The notes: generated by a model from the letters alone, not told the origin. Positions 35,611 to 45,802 are shown, counted from the stretch's first letter. The stretch: DNA of 64,000 nt from Arcicella sp034519515 (GCA_034519515.1 JAXHOK010000026.1:1-64000), one strand, 5' to 3'. Translations and numbers: made by a program.

Positions 35611-36585
35611 ATGAGTTTATCAATCAAGGAAATACAAGCACCGATTGCCGAAGAGATGAAAGCCTTTGAAGGCAAGTTTAGGGCTTCAATGAAAACAAAA
35701 GTTAGACTGTTGGACACCATCATGAGTTACATCGTTCAACGGAAAGGGAAACAAATCAGACCGATGTTTGTGTTTTTGACGGCAGGATTGATGGGTAATA
35801 TTTCCGAAAAATCTTACCGTGGTGCTGCCCTAATTGAACTACTCCACACGGCAACGCTCGTGCATGATGACGTGGTGGACGAATCTAATTATCGCCGAAG
35901 TTTCTTTTCAATAAACGCCCTTTGGAAGAACAAAATCGCTGTTTTGGTGGGCGATTATTTATTATCAAAAGCCTTATTACTTTCACTCAACAATGATGAT
36001 ATTGAGTTATTGAAAATTGGTTCTAATGCCATTCAAGAAATGGCAGAGGGTGAGTTAATGCAGATGGAAAAGGCACGTAAATTGGATATTACCGAAGAAG
36101 TTTACTTTGAAATTATCCGTAGAAAAACCGCCACTTTGATTGCCGCTTGCTGTGCGATGGGCGTGAGTTCGGTAGGTGCAGATGCTGAAACGGTTGAAAA
36201 AGCCCGATTATTTGGGGAGAAAGTAGGAATTGCTTTTCAGATAAAAGATGATTTATTTGACTATGGCGATGCCGAGATTGGAAAACCATTGGGCATTGAT
36301 ATTAAGGAGAAGAAAATGACACTTCCACTCATTTTTGCCTTGAATCAAGCAGATTGGCTTACCAAACGAAGAGTGGTTAATATCATTAAAAATGAATCCG
36401 AAAATCCTAAAAAAGTAGCCGAAGTAATTGATTTTGTTAAGCAGTCAGGCGGTTTGGAATATGCCACAACTGCCATGAAAAATATCGTTACCGAAGCCCA
36501 AACAATTCTAAATACCTTTCCCGATTCCGTCTTCAAAACGTCTCTGGCGGGTCTGGTGCAGTTTACAATTGAGCGAAGTAAATAA
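35611..36585 (+). CDS. Polyprenyl diphosphate synthase
   Basis: 324 residues of the trans-isoprenyl diphosphate synthase family. The first aspartate-rich motif is LVHDDVVDES (84-93) and the second is FQIKDDLFDYGDAE (about 209-222); GKQIRPMFVFL near 46-56 and EGELMQM are further signatures. It condenses isopentenyl diphosphate into a long chain, most likely the side chain of menaquinone in a Cytophagales bacterium. It is complete and close to the usual 320-330 residues. No quinone genes are adjacent; transcription probably ends at the hairpin at 36701. Confidence 0.92.
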   Translation: MSLSIKEIQAPIAEEMKAFEGKFRASMKTKVRLLDTIMSYIVQRKGKQIRPMFVFLTAGLMGNISEKSYRGAALIELLHTATLVHDDVVDESNYRRSFFSINALWKNKIAVLVGDYLLSKALLLSLNNDDIELLKIGSNAIQEMAEGELMQMEKARKLDITEEVYFEIIRRKTATLIAACCAMGVSSVGADAETVEKARLFGEKVGIAFQIKDDLFDYGDAEIGKPLGIDIKEKKMTLPLIFALNQADWLTKRRVVNIIKNESENPKKVAEVIDFVKQSGGLEYATTAMKNIVTEAQTILNTFPDSVFKTSLAGLVQFTIERSK

Positions 36586-36593
36586 CGAGCAAA

Positions 36594-36787
36594 GAGCAAT
36601 GAGCAATGAGCAATGAGCAATGAGCAATGGGCAATGAGCAATGAGCAATGAGCAATGAGCAATGAGCAATGAGCAATGAGCAATGAGCAATGAGCAAATA
36701 AAAGCGAATCTTTGGAATTTGAGTTCCAAGATTCGCTTTTTCTTTACAGTATTTTTTTCCTCACTGCTCACTTACTCACTGCTCAAA
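36594..36787. repeat. GAGCAAT array (15 units), hairpin, and inverted CTCACTG array
   Basis: Fifteen GAGCAAT units (36594-36698, one GGGCAAT variant), then a hairpin pairing AAAGCGAATCTTTGGAA with TTCCAAGATTCGCTTT (36701-36739) plus a T run, then CTCACTG, CTCACTT, ACTCACT, GCTCAAA (36763-36787). The array and hairpin repeat the composite found at 12019-12101. The hairpin can terminate the polyprenyl synthase transcript. Confidence 0.88.
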
Positions 36788-36789
36788 CC

Positions 36790-39700
36790 TCACAACTTCC
36801 CCACTTTCAAAGGCAAACAAATATCTGTTTTACATTCCAATCTGAAAGGGTCAGCTTGAACGTCCACAGAACTAACACAGGCTGGCTTTATGGCATCTCT
36901 AACCGTCAATTTTATTGCCTGACTATTTGCCTTTAATTCCTTTCCTAAACCTACTTTTACAGGTTGATTATAATAGGTTCCACCTGGATTTAGCACTGTT
37001 CCTCCCGTTCCGTTTGCATTCGCATTAAGCACTACTTCATACAAATCTGCCGCTCCTGCATTGGTAGCATTTGCTTGTACCTTCACTGTAAAGTAATCAT
37101 CAGTAGGGTCAGACGGTGTTCCATTATTATTGACCAGTATAGAACTGGCATCGGCAGTACCTGTAATTTGGCAAGGCAGACAAACAGTACCTTCCACGGT
37201 TACTTGAATATCTCTGGCACAACTATCACTCCCATTAAAAATCCGCACCGTGTAGATTTGGTCAGTGGCACCACCTAAGAGGCTATCAATCTTGAAGACA
37301 GTTTGAAAATTCAAATCTTTGGCATCCGCAAAAACAGGTCCAGTATAGACCGAGCCTAATGAATAACCCACTTTTTGAGCAAATTGTAAATTAGATAGAG
37401 TAATACTGGCATTGTTTAACAGTGTGTCGGTAATAGCGTCGCAGGTAGCTTTTTGAGCGACCAAATCAGCCTTGGGCAGTGGGCAGTAGGCAAAATCATA
37501 CGTGTGATTAGACTCTCCTACTCCTTCGGTGGTAAGATTAATTATTCCATCATTCAGGTCAAGAATACCATCAGAATCCAACAAATCTTGAAGTGCACCA
37601 GAGCCTTTATTGGAATTTCCTAAGACATTATCATCAATTAATTTTCCCCCGTCATTAATCACTTCCGTACCAAAAGCCGCAACCCGACCACCTCTGGCAA
37701 CAGGCAAAGAACTCAATATTTTCCCTTTTACTCTGATGGTATAATTTGTTTTGGGTTGTGGACCTAAACGAGCTGATTTTCCTACGCCAACGGTATCAAC
37801 CACATTCAAATGATTGAAAGAATAAACACCATTAATATCGGTGGTGTCTCTGCCCACAATTTGGTTAGCATTATTGACCAATACCATCAAAACATCAGCA
37901 ATTCCTGATTCCCCAGCATCTTGAACACCGTTTCCGTTATCGTCACGCCACACACGATTACCAATTTCGAGCGGCGAAACCGCACAAATAATATTAATAT
38001 CACCCAGTGAACTGGCTTTACCAAACTGAACGGGAGCACCGATGATGATATCATCTAATTCTGAAATAATTTCCAAGACACGTTTCTTATTACCTTTTTC
38101 ATTATCAAGCCACGTAATACCCGCAGAATATGGGTTAATTGGATCCGTTGAAGCAAGACAAATTTCTCGTGAGCCTGGTCTGAAACACAATGAACCAACA
38201 CTCAACTCGAAATGCCCGAGGGGCTCGTTGGAATCCCCGTGATAATATTCTCCGCCTCCTGGTCCTTGATTATTATCTTTCCCACCCGAAGCGGCTCCGC
38301 ATACCGTTCCATTATTTTCTAATGTCCAGTTCACGCCATCGCAACGTCCAATTCTTATAAGGTCACCTCCCAAACGTGAGTCAAAACCAAACGTTCCGTG
38401 ATGTTTTCCTCGGGCATCAACTCCCGCAAAACGTACTTGATGACTAAAACGGTCGGTGAGAGCCACCATCATTGAACCATCTGTATCAATTTCAATATCT
38501 GAAATTAATGGCATCGGATATGAAATATATTTATCAACCGTAACATCTGGTTTTCCTCGTAAATATTCGGGTTGCCCTGGCACCCACCAGTCAGAAATCC
38601 AGGGTTTCCAATACTCAGATTCTGGGCGTTCCCAAGTGGCTCTTCCTTTTCGATAACTGAGGGGAAACTCAATGTCTAATTTCCAAGAGGGAATGGCATC
38701 ATCAGGTTTCATTTCATATACACGAGCTTTCAAATCAGCGGTATCCTGCGAGATTGAAGCATCACAAACAACCCCTACATATACTTTTTCCTGCCTAACC
38801 AAAAGCCCAAACGGACGACCAACCCCTTTATTCACTTCATCAAAACCACTGGGAATGTCCCATGTGGTAACGTCTGCCGCTGTGATTGTGCCTGTGGGTT
38901 TGCGAGGGTTATCGATAAAAATTCTGTATAGTTTTCTTTGGTGAAGATTTACCACAAATAAATATTTCCCATCATAAGAAATATCTAAATCTCCTAATGA
39001 TTTTTTTCCTACATCATCAAACGGATTACCTCTCGGATTAATAGTATCTGCTTGATAATCAGGTGCTGAGTGCGAATCTGAACCCGTATCAAAACCCAAA
39101 GCATTCAAATCAAGATACAGTTCTGTGGATGAATTTGGTACATCAGAAACATTTTTGGTAAGATAAATTGCTCCCGTTCCACCCACACCAAAATTGGAAT
39201 GGCGTTTCATAAAAGCCGCCGTAAAAAAGGAATTAGTTTCTTTCTGATATGCCCCTCCCCATGTGGACCCCATATAACTCAAAGTGGCGTTGGGCATTTT
39301 GATTTGGCTGTAGTCAGTGCCAGAAGCTGAGTAATTGAATAGTGCCAAACCAGCATCAGCAGCAGGAGTAGTGGCAATACCCACAGTATAACACGGTACA
39401 ACAATTTTGGGATCTTCTCCACAATAATCATCGGCAAAATTTAATCCTAAATCCACGCCATTATTGGGAGCCGTAACAAACTGAATATTTGATTGACTTG
39501 CTTGGTTAGACTTTGTAATAAATCCATCAGTATAAAAAGAAGGCAACCTGAAATGAACCCGCACATTCCCAGTAACATTTGGGATAAGATACTTGCCTGA
39601 AATAGCAGTTGTAGCAGAGCCTTTCAAGACTCCATTTTTATCAAAAACTTCTACTAACACCCCCGCACGCCCTTGGTCGAAGTGTGTGGCGGTACTGTCC

Positions 39701-39870
39701 CAAACACCGTTTACATCAAAGTCTTTATAGACTCTTCCCGAAACCTGAGCATTCAAATTGATAAGGTTAAACAGAAAAATAATAGGAATATAGACAAATA
39801 GGTTTTTCCTCACAAGTTTGGATAGTGAACACCCTGCCCGTCTTCCGAAAACGGGTAAATGATTTTTCAT
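36790..39870 (-). CDS. SdrD-like B-domain secreted surface protein
   Basis: 1026 residues from the ATG at 39870. An export signal with a long positive N-region (about 1-42) is followed by a B-type domain (VSGRVYKDFDVNGVWD, 43-58), a large beta-propeller-like central part (about 150-600) and a second SdrD B domain (GNRVWRDDNGNGVQDAGESG, calcium-binding type, near 640). A cysteine-containing C-terminal part (ACVSSV, CLPLKVGKL) follows. There is no clear type IX sorting tail, although such proteins are often fused to one, so the export route is uncertain. It is probably an extracellular adhesin or matrix protein. Confidence 0.8.
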   Translation of the reverse strand: MKNHLPVFGRRAGCSLSKLVRKNLFVYIPIIFLFNLINLNAQVSGRVYKDFDVNGVWDSTATHFDQGRAGVLVEVFDKNGVLKGSATTAISGKYLIPNVTGNVRVHFRLPSFYTDGFITKSNQASQSNIQFVTAPNNGVDLGLNFADDYCGEDPKIVVPCYTVGIATTPAADAGLALFNYSASGTDYSQIKMPNATLSYMGSTWGGAYQKETNSFFTAAFMKRHSNFGVGGTGAIYLTKNVSDVPNSSTELYLDLNALGFDTGSDSHSAPDYQADTINPRGNPFDDVGKKSLGDLDISYDGKYLFVVNLHQRKLYRIFIDNPRKPTGTITAADVTTWDIPSGFDEVNKGVGRPFGLLVRQEKVYVGVVCDASISQDTADLKARVYEMKPDDAIPSWKLDIEFPLSYRKGRATWERPESEYWKPWISDWWVPGQPEYLRGKPDVTVDKYISYPMPLISDIEIDTDGSMMVALTDRFSHQVRFAGVDARGKHHGTFGFDSRLGGDLIRIGRCDGVNWTLENNGTVCGAASGGKDNNQGPGGGEYYHGDSNEPLGHFELSVGSLCFRPGSREICLASTDPINPYSAGITWLDNEKGNKKRVLEIISELDDIIIGAPVQFGKASSLGDINIICAVSPLEIGNRVWRDDNGNGVQDAGESGIADVLMVLVNNANQIVGRDTTDINGVYSFNHLNVVDTVGVGKSARLGPQPKTNYTIRVKGKILSSLPVARGGRVAAFGTEVINDGGKLIDDNVLGNSNKGSGALQDLLDSDGILDLNDGIINLTTEGVGESNHTYDFAYCPLPKADLVAQKATCDAITDTLLNNASITLSNLQFAQKVGYSLGSVYTGPVFADAKDLNFQTVFKIDSLLGGATDQIYTVRIFNGSDSCARDIQVTVEGTVCLPCQITGTADASSILVNNNGTPSDPTDDYFTVKVQANATNAGAADLYEVVLNANANGTGGTVLNPGGTYYNQPVKVGLGKELKANSQAIKLTVRDAIKPACVSSVDVQADPFRLECKTDICLPLKVGKL

Positions 39871-40152
39871 TGGTTTTACCAATTAATGGCGGTTAATTGT
39901 TAGACACTAAATTATTACTTAGACTTTTGTATTAAAAGTTTGATTATAGAATTTATAAAACTACGGAGGGCTAATACGATGGCTATTTAGATTTTGAAAC
40001 TTATTTTAGATTTCAATAAGCTCTTTTATCTACGACATCGTAACTTTAATTATAAAGCTTTTGATGGGAACAGGGTATAATTTAGACAAGCGGTTTAAAT
40101 GTTTTTAATAAGCATTGAGCAATAATAGTGCCAAATAGCGTTCTGAAAGCAA

Positions 40153-40839
40153 TTATAGGGCATCTTCTCGCTCTTTGGCTGCTGCTAAAGACCACCACGG
40201 CAAATAGGGATAGGCGTGGTGTTCGTGATGATAACCAAAGAAATAACACGTAATAAATGCCTTAAAATGATTTAATTGCTGACTGCGAGCTTTAAACTTA
40301 TCCGTAACCTGATGTTCACCACGGTGGGGTAGATACGTTCCAAAATAAAATAATTGAAGAGTGCTAAGAATGGCTGGAACCTCCCAAAATACAATAAGAT
40401 TTTCCATCGGAAAGAATAATTTTAGGATATTGTAAGTAACTGCCATGAACAAAATCTGCCAAATTGTAACATATTCCAAAGCAAATTTGAGATACCAACG
40501 AAAGAAATTTCCATCGTAATAATCAGGATCTTTGTCAGACACCACATGAGCGTGATGAAGATGATGTTTACGAGATAGTTTTTCGTAATTATTATAGGCA
40601 AAAAGAGTGGCACAGACAAAACCAATCCCATAGTTAAGTCGTTTATTATTAGGCACTACCACCCCATGAATAGCATCGTGAGCAGTGATGAAGATACCCG
40701 TATAAAGGTGAGTCTGCACGAGCATAAATATATACACCAATGGGTCATCCCACGATATTTTATAATGCAGAAGATAAACCAAAGAAATTACCCAGAGGGA
40801 AATAATTAGTAGAGCAAAAAATAATCCTTTGTTTTTCAT
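40153..40839 (-). CDS. crtW: CrtW-like beta-carotene ketolase / fatty-acid desaturase family
   Basis: 228 residues from the ATG at 40839. The integral-membrane di-iron fold has three histidine clusters: HDAIHG (about residue 54), HHLHHAH (about 93) and HHEHHAYPYLPWW near the C-terminus, with four hydrophobic segments. GLNYGIGFVCATLFAY-like and DKDPDYYDGNFFRWYLKF segments fit CrtW carotenoid ketolases, which add keto groups to beta-carotene in pigmented Cytophagales. An upstream GTG would add residues encoded by repeat-like words and is not preferred. No other carotenoid gene is adjacent, so the assignment remains open between ketolase and hydroxylase. Confidence 0.72.
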   Translation of the reverse strand: MKNKGLFFALLIISLWVISLVYLLHYKISWDDPLVYIFMLVQTHLYTGIFITAHDAIHGVVVPNNKRLNYGIGFVCATLFAYNNYEKLSRKHHLHHAHVVSDKDPDYYDGNFFRWYLKFALEYVTIWQILFMAVTYNILKLFFPMENLIVFWEVPAILSTLQLFYFGTYLPHRGEHQVTDKFKARSQQLNHFKAFITCYFFGYHHEHHAYPYLPWWSLAAAKEREDAL

Positions 40840-40860
40840 TTGAAACCATTTTGTGAACTG

Positions 40861-40915
40861 CCACAAAGTCACGAAGGTTCTACTATTTTTTTAGTGTCTT
40901 TGAGTCTTTGTAGCT
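40861..40915. repeat. CTTTGTG-type heptamer words
   Basis: CCACAAA, GTCACGA on one side and AGTGTCT, TTGAGTC, TTTGTAG on the other, in inverted orientation, between the divergent crtW-like gene and the gene at 40983. A TAnnTTTG box (TAACTTTG, 40943-40950) lies 33 bases before the latter. Confidence 0.5.
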
Positions 40916-40982
40916 CATTAAATTAATTAACCCCTAATTCCTTAACTTTGTTGCAAATTCACGCATTAGGCTAATTATTTCA

Positions 40983-41543
40983 ATGGCAAAATTAGAAAAA
41001 GACTTACAACAGGCAATCTTAGCAATGCCTTCAAAAGAAAAAGATAAACTATTGTTGAAACTTATCACCAAAGATGAAGTGCTGACCCAACAGTTACAAT
41101 TTCAATTAGTGGAAGCAGGCGACACCATGGAATCTCGCAGGGATGATATTCGCAAAAGTATTGATAAACTTTACCGAATTGACCATTATTCTTCTGGTTA
41201 CTTAATGATGGATATGCGGTATATCAGCGGGGATATTACTCGTCACATCAAGGTTACCAAAGATAAATATGGCGAAGTAGAATTGACCATAAAATTGCTA
41301 AAAGAATGCTTTGAGAAGCAATTAAAATGGATTAAGACGTATTCTGCCAAGTCTGATACACTCGCTAATTATGTGGCAAAAAGAACGGATATTATCTTAA
41401 AAAAACTTACAAAACTTCACCCAGACCTTCAGTTTGATTTTCATGGCGATATGAATTATATCTTGGAAGGTTGCCACAAATATGCTCCTGCCAATTATGC
41501 CCGCATCATGGAATTACCGACGAGTTTTGAGATTGAAGATTGA
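40983..41543 (+). CDS. Conserved hypothetical protein
   Basis: 186 residues, cytoplasmic, predominantly helical and highly charged (pI balanced). DEVLTQQLQFQLVEAG, TMESRRDDIRKSID and YAPANYARIMELP are visible but fit no family I know. There is no signal peptide or membrane segment. The preceding TAACTTTG box suggests it begins a transcript, and it is followed in the same direction by the transglutaminase-like gene (60 bases from its stop to the chosen start) and the methyltransferase gene. Confidence 0.7.
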   Translation: MAKLEKDLQQAILAMPSKEKDKLLLKLITKDEVLTQQLQFQLVEAGDTMESRRDDIRKSIDKLYRIDHYSSGYLMMDMRYISGDITRHIKVTKDKYGEVELTIKLLKECFEKQLKWIKTYSAKSDTLANYVAKRTDIILKKLTKLHPDLQFDFHGDMNYILEGCHKYAPANYARIMELPTSFEIED

Positions 41544-41602
41544 GTGCCAAAATTGGAACATTAGGCTACTTATATTCGTTACGATTCAATAACACAATAG
41601 CC

Positions 41603-42394
41603 ATGAAAATAAAAGCAAGTACAGACTTTGCTTATCACATAGATTATCCCACACCGATTATCACTATTCTAAGACCACGCCCACACGCTGGACAAACGGT
41701 TCTGATGGATGAAATGAGTATATCGCCCGAAGTAGAAATCAAACCATATCAAGATATGTTTGGAAATCCCTGCCAAAGAATGGTTTGGCAAGAAGGTAAT
41801 GTAAGAATCACGACAGAAACCATTGCAGAGGTAGAAAATGAAGTAGAGAAAGATGAAACCGCCGACTATGTTTTAGTAGAAAATCTACCCGCCGAAACTA
41901 TACAATTCCTTTTGCCAAGCCGTTATTGCTTGTCTGATACTCAACTCATTAGAGATAAGGCTTATGAGATAATTAAGAACATAGAAATTGGATTTATACA
42001 GGTTGAAGCAATTCGTAAATGGTTGTTTCAGAACATTGAATATCAATATGGATATACTTTTTCACATACCAATTCCAACGATATTTTGACCAATAAAATC
42101 GGGGTTTGTCGAGACTTTGCTCACGTTGGAATTGCCCTCTGCCGAAGCATCAATATTCCCGCCCGAATGGTGGTTGGTTTTATGAAAGATTTACCTTTTT
42201 CAGACCTTCACGCATGGTTTGAAGCCTTCATCGGCAATCGCTGGTACACCTTTGATGCCATCCAAAAATCCACAACGGGTGGTAGAATCGTATTGGCTTA
42301 CGGACGTGATGCCAATGATGTGGCATTTATTACACAATTTGGCAACATGGAAATACTTTCAATGAACGTACGAGTGGAAGAAATTAAGGACTAA
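41603..42394 (+). CDS. Transglutaminase-like cysteine peptidase-fold protein
   Basis: 263 residues. An N-terminal beta-rich domain (1-130) is followed by a transglutaminase core with Cys in TNKIGVCRDFAHVGIALC, His in FSDLHAWFEAFIG and Asp in WYTFDAI (about 175-235), the catalytic triad. Bacterial members act as peptidases or amide-bond enzymes rather than true crosslinkers. The ATG at 41603 is chosen; the upstream frame extension overlaps the previous gene and is weakly conserved in character. It likely shares an operon with the neighbours on both sides. Confidence 0.85.
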   Translation: MKIKASTDFAYHIDYPTPIITILRPRPHAGQTVLMDEMSISPEVEIKPYQDMFGNPCQRMVWQEGNVRITTETIAEVENEVEKDETADYVLVENLPAETIQFLLPSRYCLSDTQLIRDKAYEIIKNIEIGFIQVEAIRKWLFQNIEYQYGYTFSHTNSNDILTNKIGVCRDFAHVGIALCRSINIPARMVVGFMKDLPFSDLHAWFEAFIGNRWYTFDAIQKSTTGGRIVLAYGRDANDVAFITQFGNMEILSMNVRVEEIKD

Positions 42395-42427
42395 ATCACT
42401 CTATTTAGGAATGGGTAAATAATTAAA

Positions 42428-43642
42428 ATGGATTCTAAAATACAACAATACATTCAAGCAGTTCAAGAAAGCATTTTGGATAATTCTTTCCTCAAAACTT
42501 CATTGGGAAATTACAAAGGTTTGGAAGAGGGATTGAAAAATATTTATATTAAAAAAATATTGATAAAACGGGAAGAGAAACTGAGTTTCACTTATCGTTA
42601 CAAAACCCGTGATATTGTAAAAAACCATGATATACAGGAAGGTATTTTATTGATAAATTCATACTTAGAAGAGGGATTCAAAGTAGGAACATTATTTACC
42701 ACCAACTCAGAATTAATTATAGAACACCTTAATAACCAAAAGATTAACTTACGAAAGACAGAATATTTAGATAAGAAAAAAGGGGGGTCTCTGGAACATA
42801 ATCAGACCAAAAAGCGACTGATTCAAGCCACTGAAAAGTCCTATCTTCACGAGTTGAAAATCACGGATTCGGAAGGAAATGTTTATAAAAATGCCCAAGA
42901 CAAATACCGACAAATTAACCATTATGTCGATATTTTGAGTTCATTAATAAAAGAAATTCCTACGGATAAAGCCCTAAAAGTGGTTGATATGGGTTCGGGT
43001 AAGGGTTATTTGACTTTTGCTTTATATGATTATTTAACCAACGTTTTAAAGACAAATTCAATGGTAACGGGCGTAGAATTTCGCCCCGATATGGTGGAAT
43101 TATGCAATAATATTGCTAAAAATTCGGGCTTTGAGAATCTACGTTTCGCCCAAGGAACAATTGAAGATTACGACAGTGCCGACACCAATATTTTGATTGC
43201 CCTCCACGCCTGCGATACCGCCACGGATGATGCCATTTTCAAAGGAATCACCGCCCAGTCCGATTTGATTGTGGTGGCACCGTGTTGTCATAAACAAATC
43301 AGAAGGGAAATGGAGAAGAATAAAGCCAAAAATGAACTGGATTTTCTGATGAAATACGGCATTTTTTTGGAACGCCAAGCCGAAATGGTAACGGACGGAA
43401 TCAGAGCGTTAATTTTGGAATATTTTGGCTATAAAACCAAAGTTTTTGAGTTTATTTCAGATGCCCACACACCCAAGAATGTGATTGTAGTGGGTACAAA
43501 AGGCAAAATAAATCCCAAAAAACAGGCGGAGATTTTAGCAAAAATTAAGGCTACAAAGGCGTATTTCGGGATTAGGTATCATCATTTGGAACGGTTAATC
43601 AATACTCAACTCCCCGCTTTATCAAATAATCAGCCACATTAA
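42428..43642 (+). CDS. SAM-dependent methyltransferase (Methyltransf_32-like)
   Basis: 404 residues. An N-terminal helical region (1-150; RKTEYLDKKKGGSLEHNQTK) is followed by a Rossmann-fold methyltransferase with the SAM-binding motif VVDMGSGKGYLTF (about 180-192), acidic loop GVEFRPDM, and NILIALHACDTATDDAI with VVAPCCHKQIR (about 280). The CCH motif and the HACDTA pattern recur in a family thought to modify rRNA or tRNA. Its last 44 bases overlap, tail to tail, the Uma2-family gene on the other strand. The substrate is unknown. Confidence 0.85.
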   Translation: MDSKIQQYIQAVQESILDNSFLKTSLGNYKGLEEGLKNIYIKKILIKREEKLSFTYRYKTRDIVKNHDIQEGILLINSYLEEGFKVGTLFTTNSELIIEHLNNQKINLRKTEYLDKKKGGSLEHNQTKKRLIQATEKSYLHELKITDSEGNVYKNAQDKYRQINHYVDILSSLIKEIPTDKALKVVDMGSGKGYLTFALYDYLTNVLKTNSMVTGVEFRPDMVELCNNIAKNSGFENLRFAQGTIEDYDSADTNILIALHACDTATDDAIFKGITAQSDLIVVAPCCHKQIRREMEKNKAKNELDFLMKYGIFLERQAEMVTDGIRALILEYFGYKTKVFEFISDAHTPKNVIVVGTKGKINPKKQAEILAKIKATKAYFGIRYHHLERLINTQLPALSNNQPH

Positions 43643-44231
43643 AACTATGTCCATCCATAATTTCAACATCCTTATTCCAGTCCATGGTTTCCCAGTTTTT
43701 TTCTTGGGTTGAAACCGTTACTTTCCCAACACTCGTGATAATCCAAATTACTTTTTCAACGCCAAAATTAAGGAGTTTTTGAATTTTTTTGTAGATGTAA
43801 CCTAATTCAGTCCAATCTTCATATTCTGCCTTTACGTCAATTTCAATGGCAATTTTTGGAGGAACATCGGTATATTTTGTTGAAATCATCGAAGGTTTCA
43901 ATACTGCTTGATCATAAATGGCGAGGTCATTGGCAAGATTGTTTTTATGGTCAAGATTAATGCCTGCTTCATTGATTAAAACGAAATAAATATCTTCGTC
44001 AATAAATTTTGCAATAATACTTGATATGTGAAATGCCACGATTGATTGTAGAGAACTTGCTCCCATAATTTCTTCTAACGTTTTTTTCCCTGCCAATACT
44101 TGTTTATATCCTTTACGATAAAGGATTTTACCATCAATCATTTCATAAACGAGAGATTCTGGAATATTTTTAGGCGAAATTACGGCTGGGATTCTTCTTC
44201 CTCTTTTGGGACGTTCTAAGGTTATGACCAT
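43599..44231 (-). CDS. Uma2-family PD-(D/E)XK protein (copy 1)
   Basis: 210 residues of the Uma2 family. The nuclease core shows the expected order: ANDLAIYDQAVL (about 112-123), PPKIAIEIDVKAEYED (about 138-153, with the E-x-D pattern) and WIITSVGKVTVST. Uma2 proteins, typically many per genome in cyanobacteria and Bacteroidota, are predicted nucleases of unknown role. The N-terminal VYEMIDGKILYRKGYKQVL resembles the fragment at the window end, so at least two paralogues exist here. It overlaps the methyltransferase gene tail to tail. Confidence 0.85.
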   Translation of the reverse strand: MVITLERPKRGRRIPAVISPKNIPESLVYEMIDGKILYRKGYKQVLAGKKTLEEIMGASSLQSIVAFHISSIIAKFIDEDIYFVLINEAGINLDHKNNLANDLAIYDQAVLKPSMISTKYTDVPPKIAIEIDVKAEYEDWTELGYIYKKIQKLLNFGVEKVIWIITSVGKVTVSTQEKNWETMDWNKDVEIMDGHSFNVADYLIKRGVEY

Positions 44232-44282
44232 TTGCTGTTTTTGTAATTTTAATACAACTTAATAAAAATAACTGAAAACAAA

Positions 44283-45574
44283 TCACTTCTTCAAAATCGC
44301 TACCCCCACATTACAACTCAAACACTTTTTCTGTAAACAAAAGTGATTGTTCCATTCAATACTCGCTTGCGAATCGAAGGCGGTTTTTATCGCTAAACCT
44401 ATTGATTTCCAATGCTTTGTGATTGTATTTTCTTCCGAAGGCAATTCTTCCAATAGCCTTACGGCTTTCTCTAAATACTCCCGATTATCTTTGTGGTTGG
44501 CATAAGAAACCAACAACGGAACAACCGTATTTATGATAATATTTTCCACCGAAGCATTGCCCAAAGTTGGCACATTCCCTTCTGACGATTTCCCAAAACG
44601 TAATGTTTTATCCAATATTCTGACTGTTTTACTTTCAAGATTTTACTAAAATTCTTTACGTCTTCCAAATGAATCAATACCGAAAAAAGATTGGCATTTT
44701 CTTGGATAAATTTAGCAAATTGAGCCAAGCGAACCGTAGGAAAATTGGCAGGACGAAGCCGTAAATATTTCCATTCGTGTTGCCCCAAAATATGATTTTG
44801 TAGTTGATATTTTGTGTTCAGAAATTGAAATTCTCTTCGTAAACCGTGGCGATATTCGTCCCAATTTTCGGGAGATTCTTCTGGTTTATTTAGAAAACCC
44901 GCTACCCCAAAAATCAAGGCTTCGATTTGTAGAAGATTATCTCGATGTTTTTGTAAAATTTTGAGTGGTAAATTTTTCGCTAATTGTAAAAAAGGCTCAG
45001 CGTTGAGTTTAAAGCCAAAGTTTTTTGCCAAAATCTGATAAGCCGTTTCTTCCCAGTCTGAATTATTATTGAGTAGTGACTCATTGATTATCAAGGATTT
45101 ATCTTGTAATCTTTTCATCAAAACCTTATCCAACATCATCATTTTCTGAATATTGTCCACCTCCACAAACTGATTCTGACAGGGCATTTCAGTTTTGGCA
45201 TTCATCAAATTTTGATATTTTTTCAACAGATTTTTATCCGTTCTTTCTCGCAAAACAAGCGTCGGAATCTTTGTCCCATCTTTTCTAAAAATGGGTTTAT
45301 CGTCCTCCCAAACCAAATGTAAAATCACGTTTTGATAGGAAGCATCAGATTGATGTTCGTGCAAATTCCAGTCAGAAGATTTTACGTGAATCTCCACGCT
45401 TCCCGCCCACTCCACATCACCAATCAAGAGCCGTGCATCTTGAAAATCTGCCCCAGAATCAGTATTCATTCTGCCAATTTTCAACACTTCAATACATTCA
45501 TTGTCAGTTGTTTGCAGGTGATTTTTATCAAAATATTGAAATTGATACAAAAAGTGCAAGAAGAATTCAGACAT
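44283..45574 (-). CDS. DUF2851-family protein, frameshifted
   Basis: Two overlapping frames make one protein of about 430 residues. The first runs from 45574 through MSEFFLHFLYQF, GADFQDARL and WAGSVEIHVKSSDWNLHEHQ to about 44600. The second carries ASVENIIINTVVPLLVSY to CLSCNVGVAILKK, ending at 44283. The N-terminal motif EIHVKSSDWNLHEH and C-terminal LCLQKKCLSC-type ending define DUF2851, a Bacteroidota family with a PD-(D/E)XK-like N-terminus of unknown function. A single indel near 44580-44600 explains the break. Confidence 0.82.
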
Positions 45575-45656
45575 GGAATTTTGTGGTTGATTGATTGAAT
45601 AGATTATCCAAATTAATCCTTATTTTTGAGGAAAACAATTTTGTAAAAATGTAGAA

Positions 45657-45781
45657 ATGTTTAAAATACCTAATCTTTGGGGTACTGGCAGTTATTGCTG
45701 TGGGCGTTTTATTGGGACAATGATGCGACATTTCGCAATCCAGATTCAGAAATTATACATACAGTATTTTCATTGGCATAG
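45657..45781 (+). CDS. Possible small membrane protein, frameshifted
   Basis: If one A is removed after ATG TTT AAA and one T near 45720, the reading is MFK-YLIFGVLAVIAVGVLLGQ followed by DATFRNPDSEIIHTVFSLA and the TAG at 45779-45781. This is about 42 residues with one membrane helix and a short hydrophilic tail. It precedes the ATPase gene by 42 bases and overlaps the promoter candidate. The two required indels match error patterns seen elsewhere, but the protein remains hypothetical. Confidence 0.35.
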
Positions 45782-45802
45782 GCAGTTTTTTCATTACATT
45801 TG
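45774..45802 (+). promoter_or_regulatory. Promoter candidate of the Septu-like locus
   Basis: TACATTTG (45795-45802) matches TAnnTTTG, with TTG 18 bases upstream (45774-45776) and the ATPase start codon 22 bases downstream. Confidence 0.5.

Noticed and set aside
36345..36771. Minus-strand frames rich in SLLIAHC
   Set aside because: They are translations of the GAGCAAT heptamer array, not genes.
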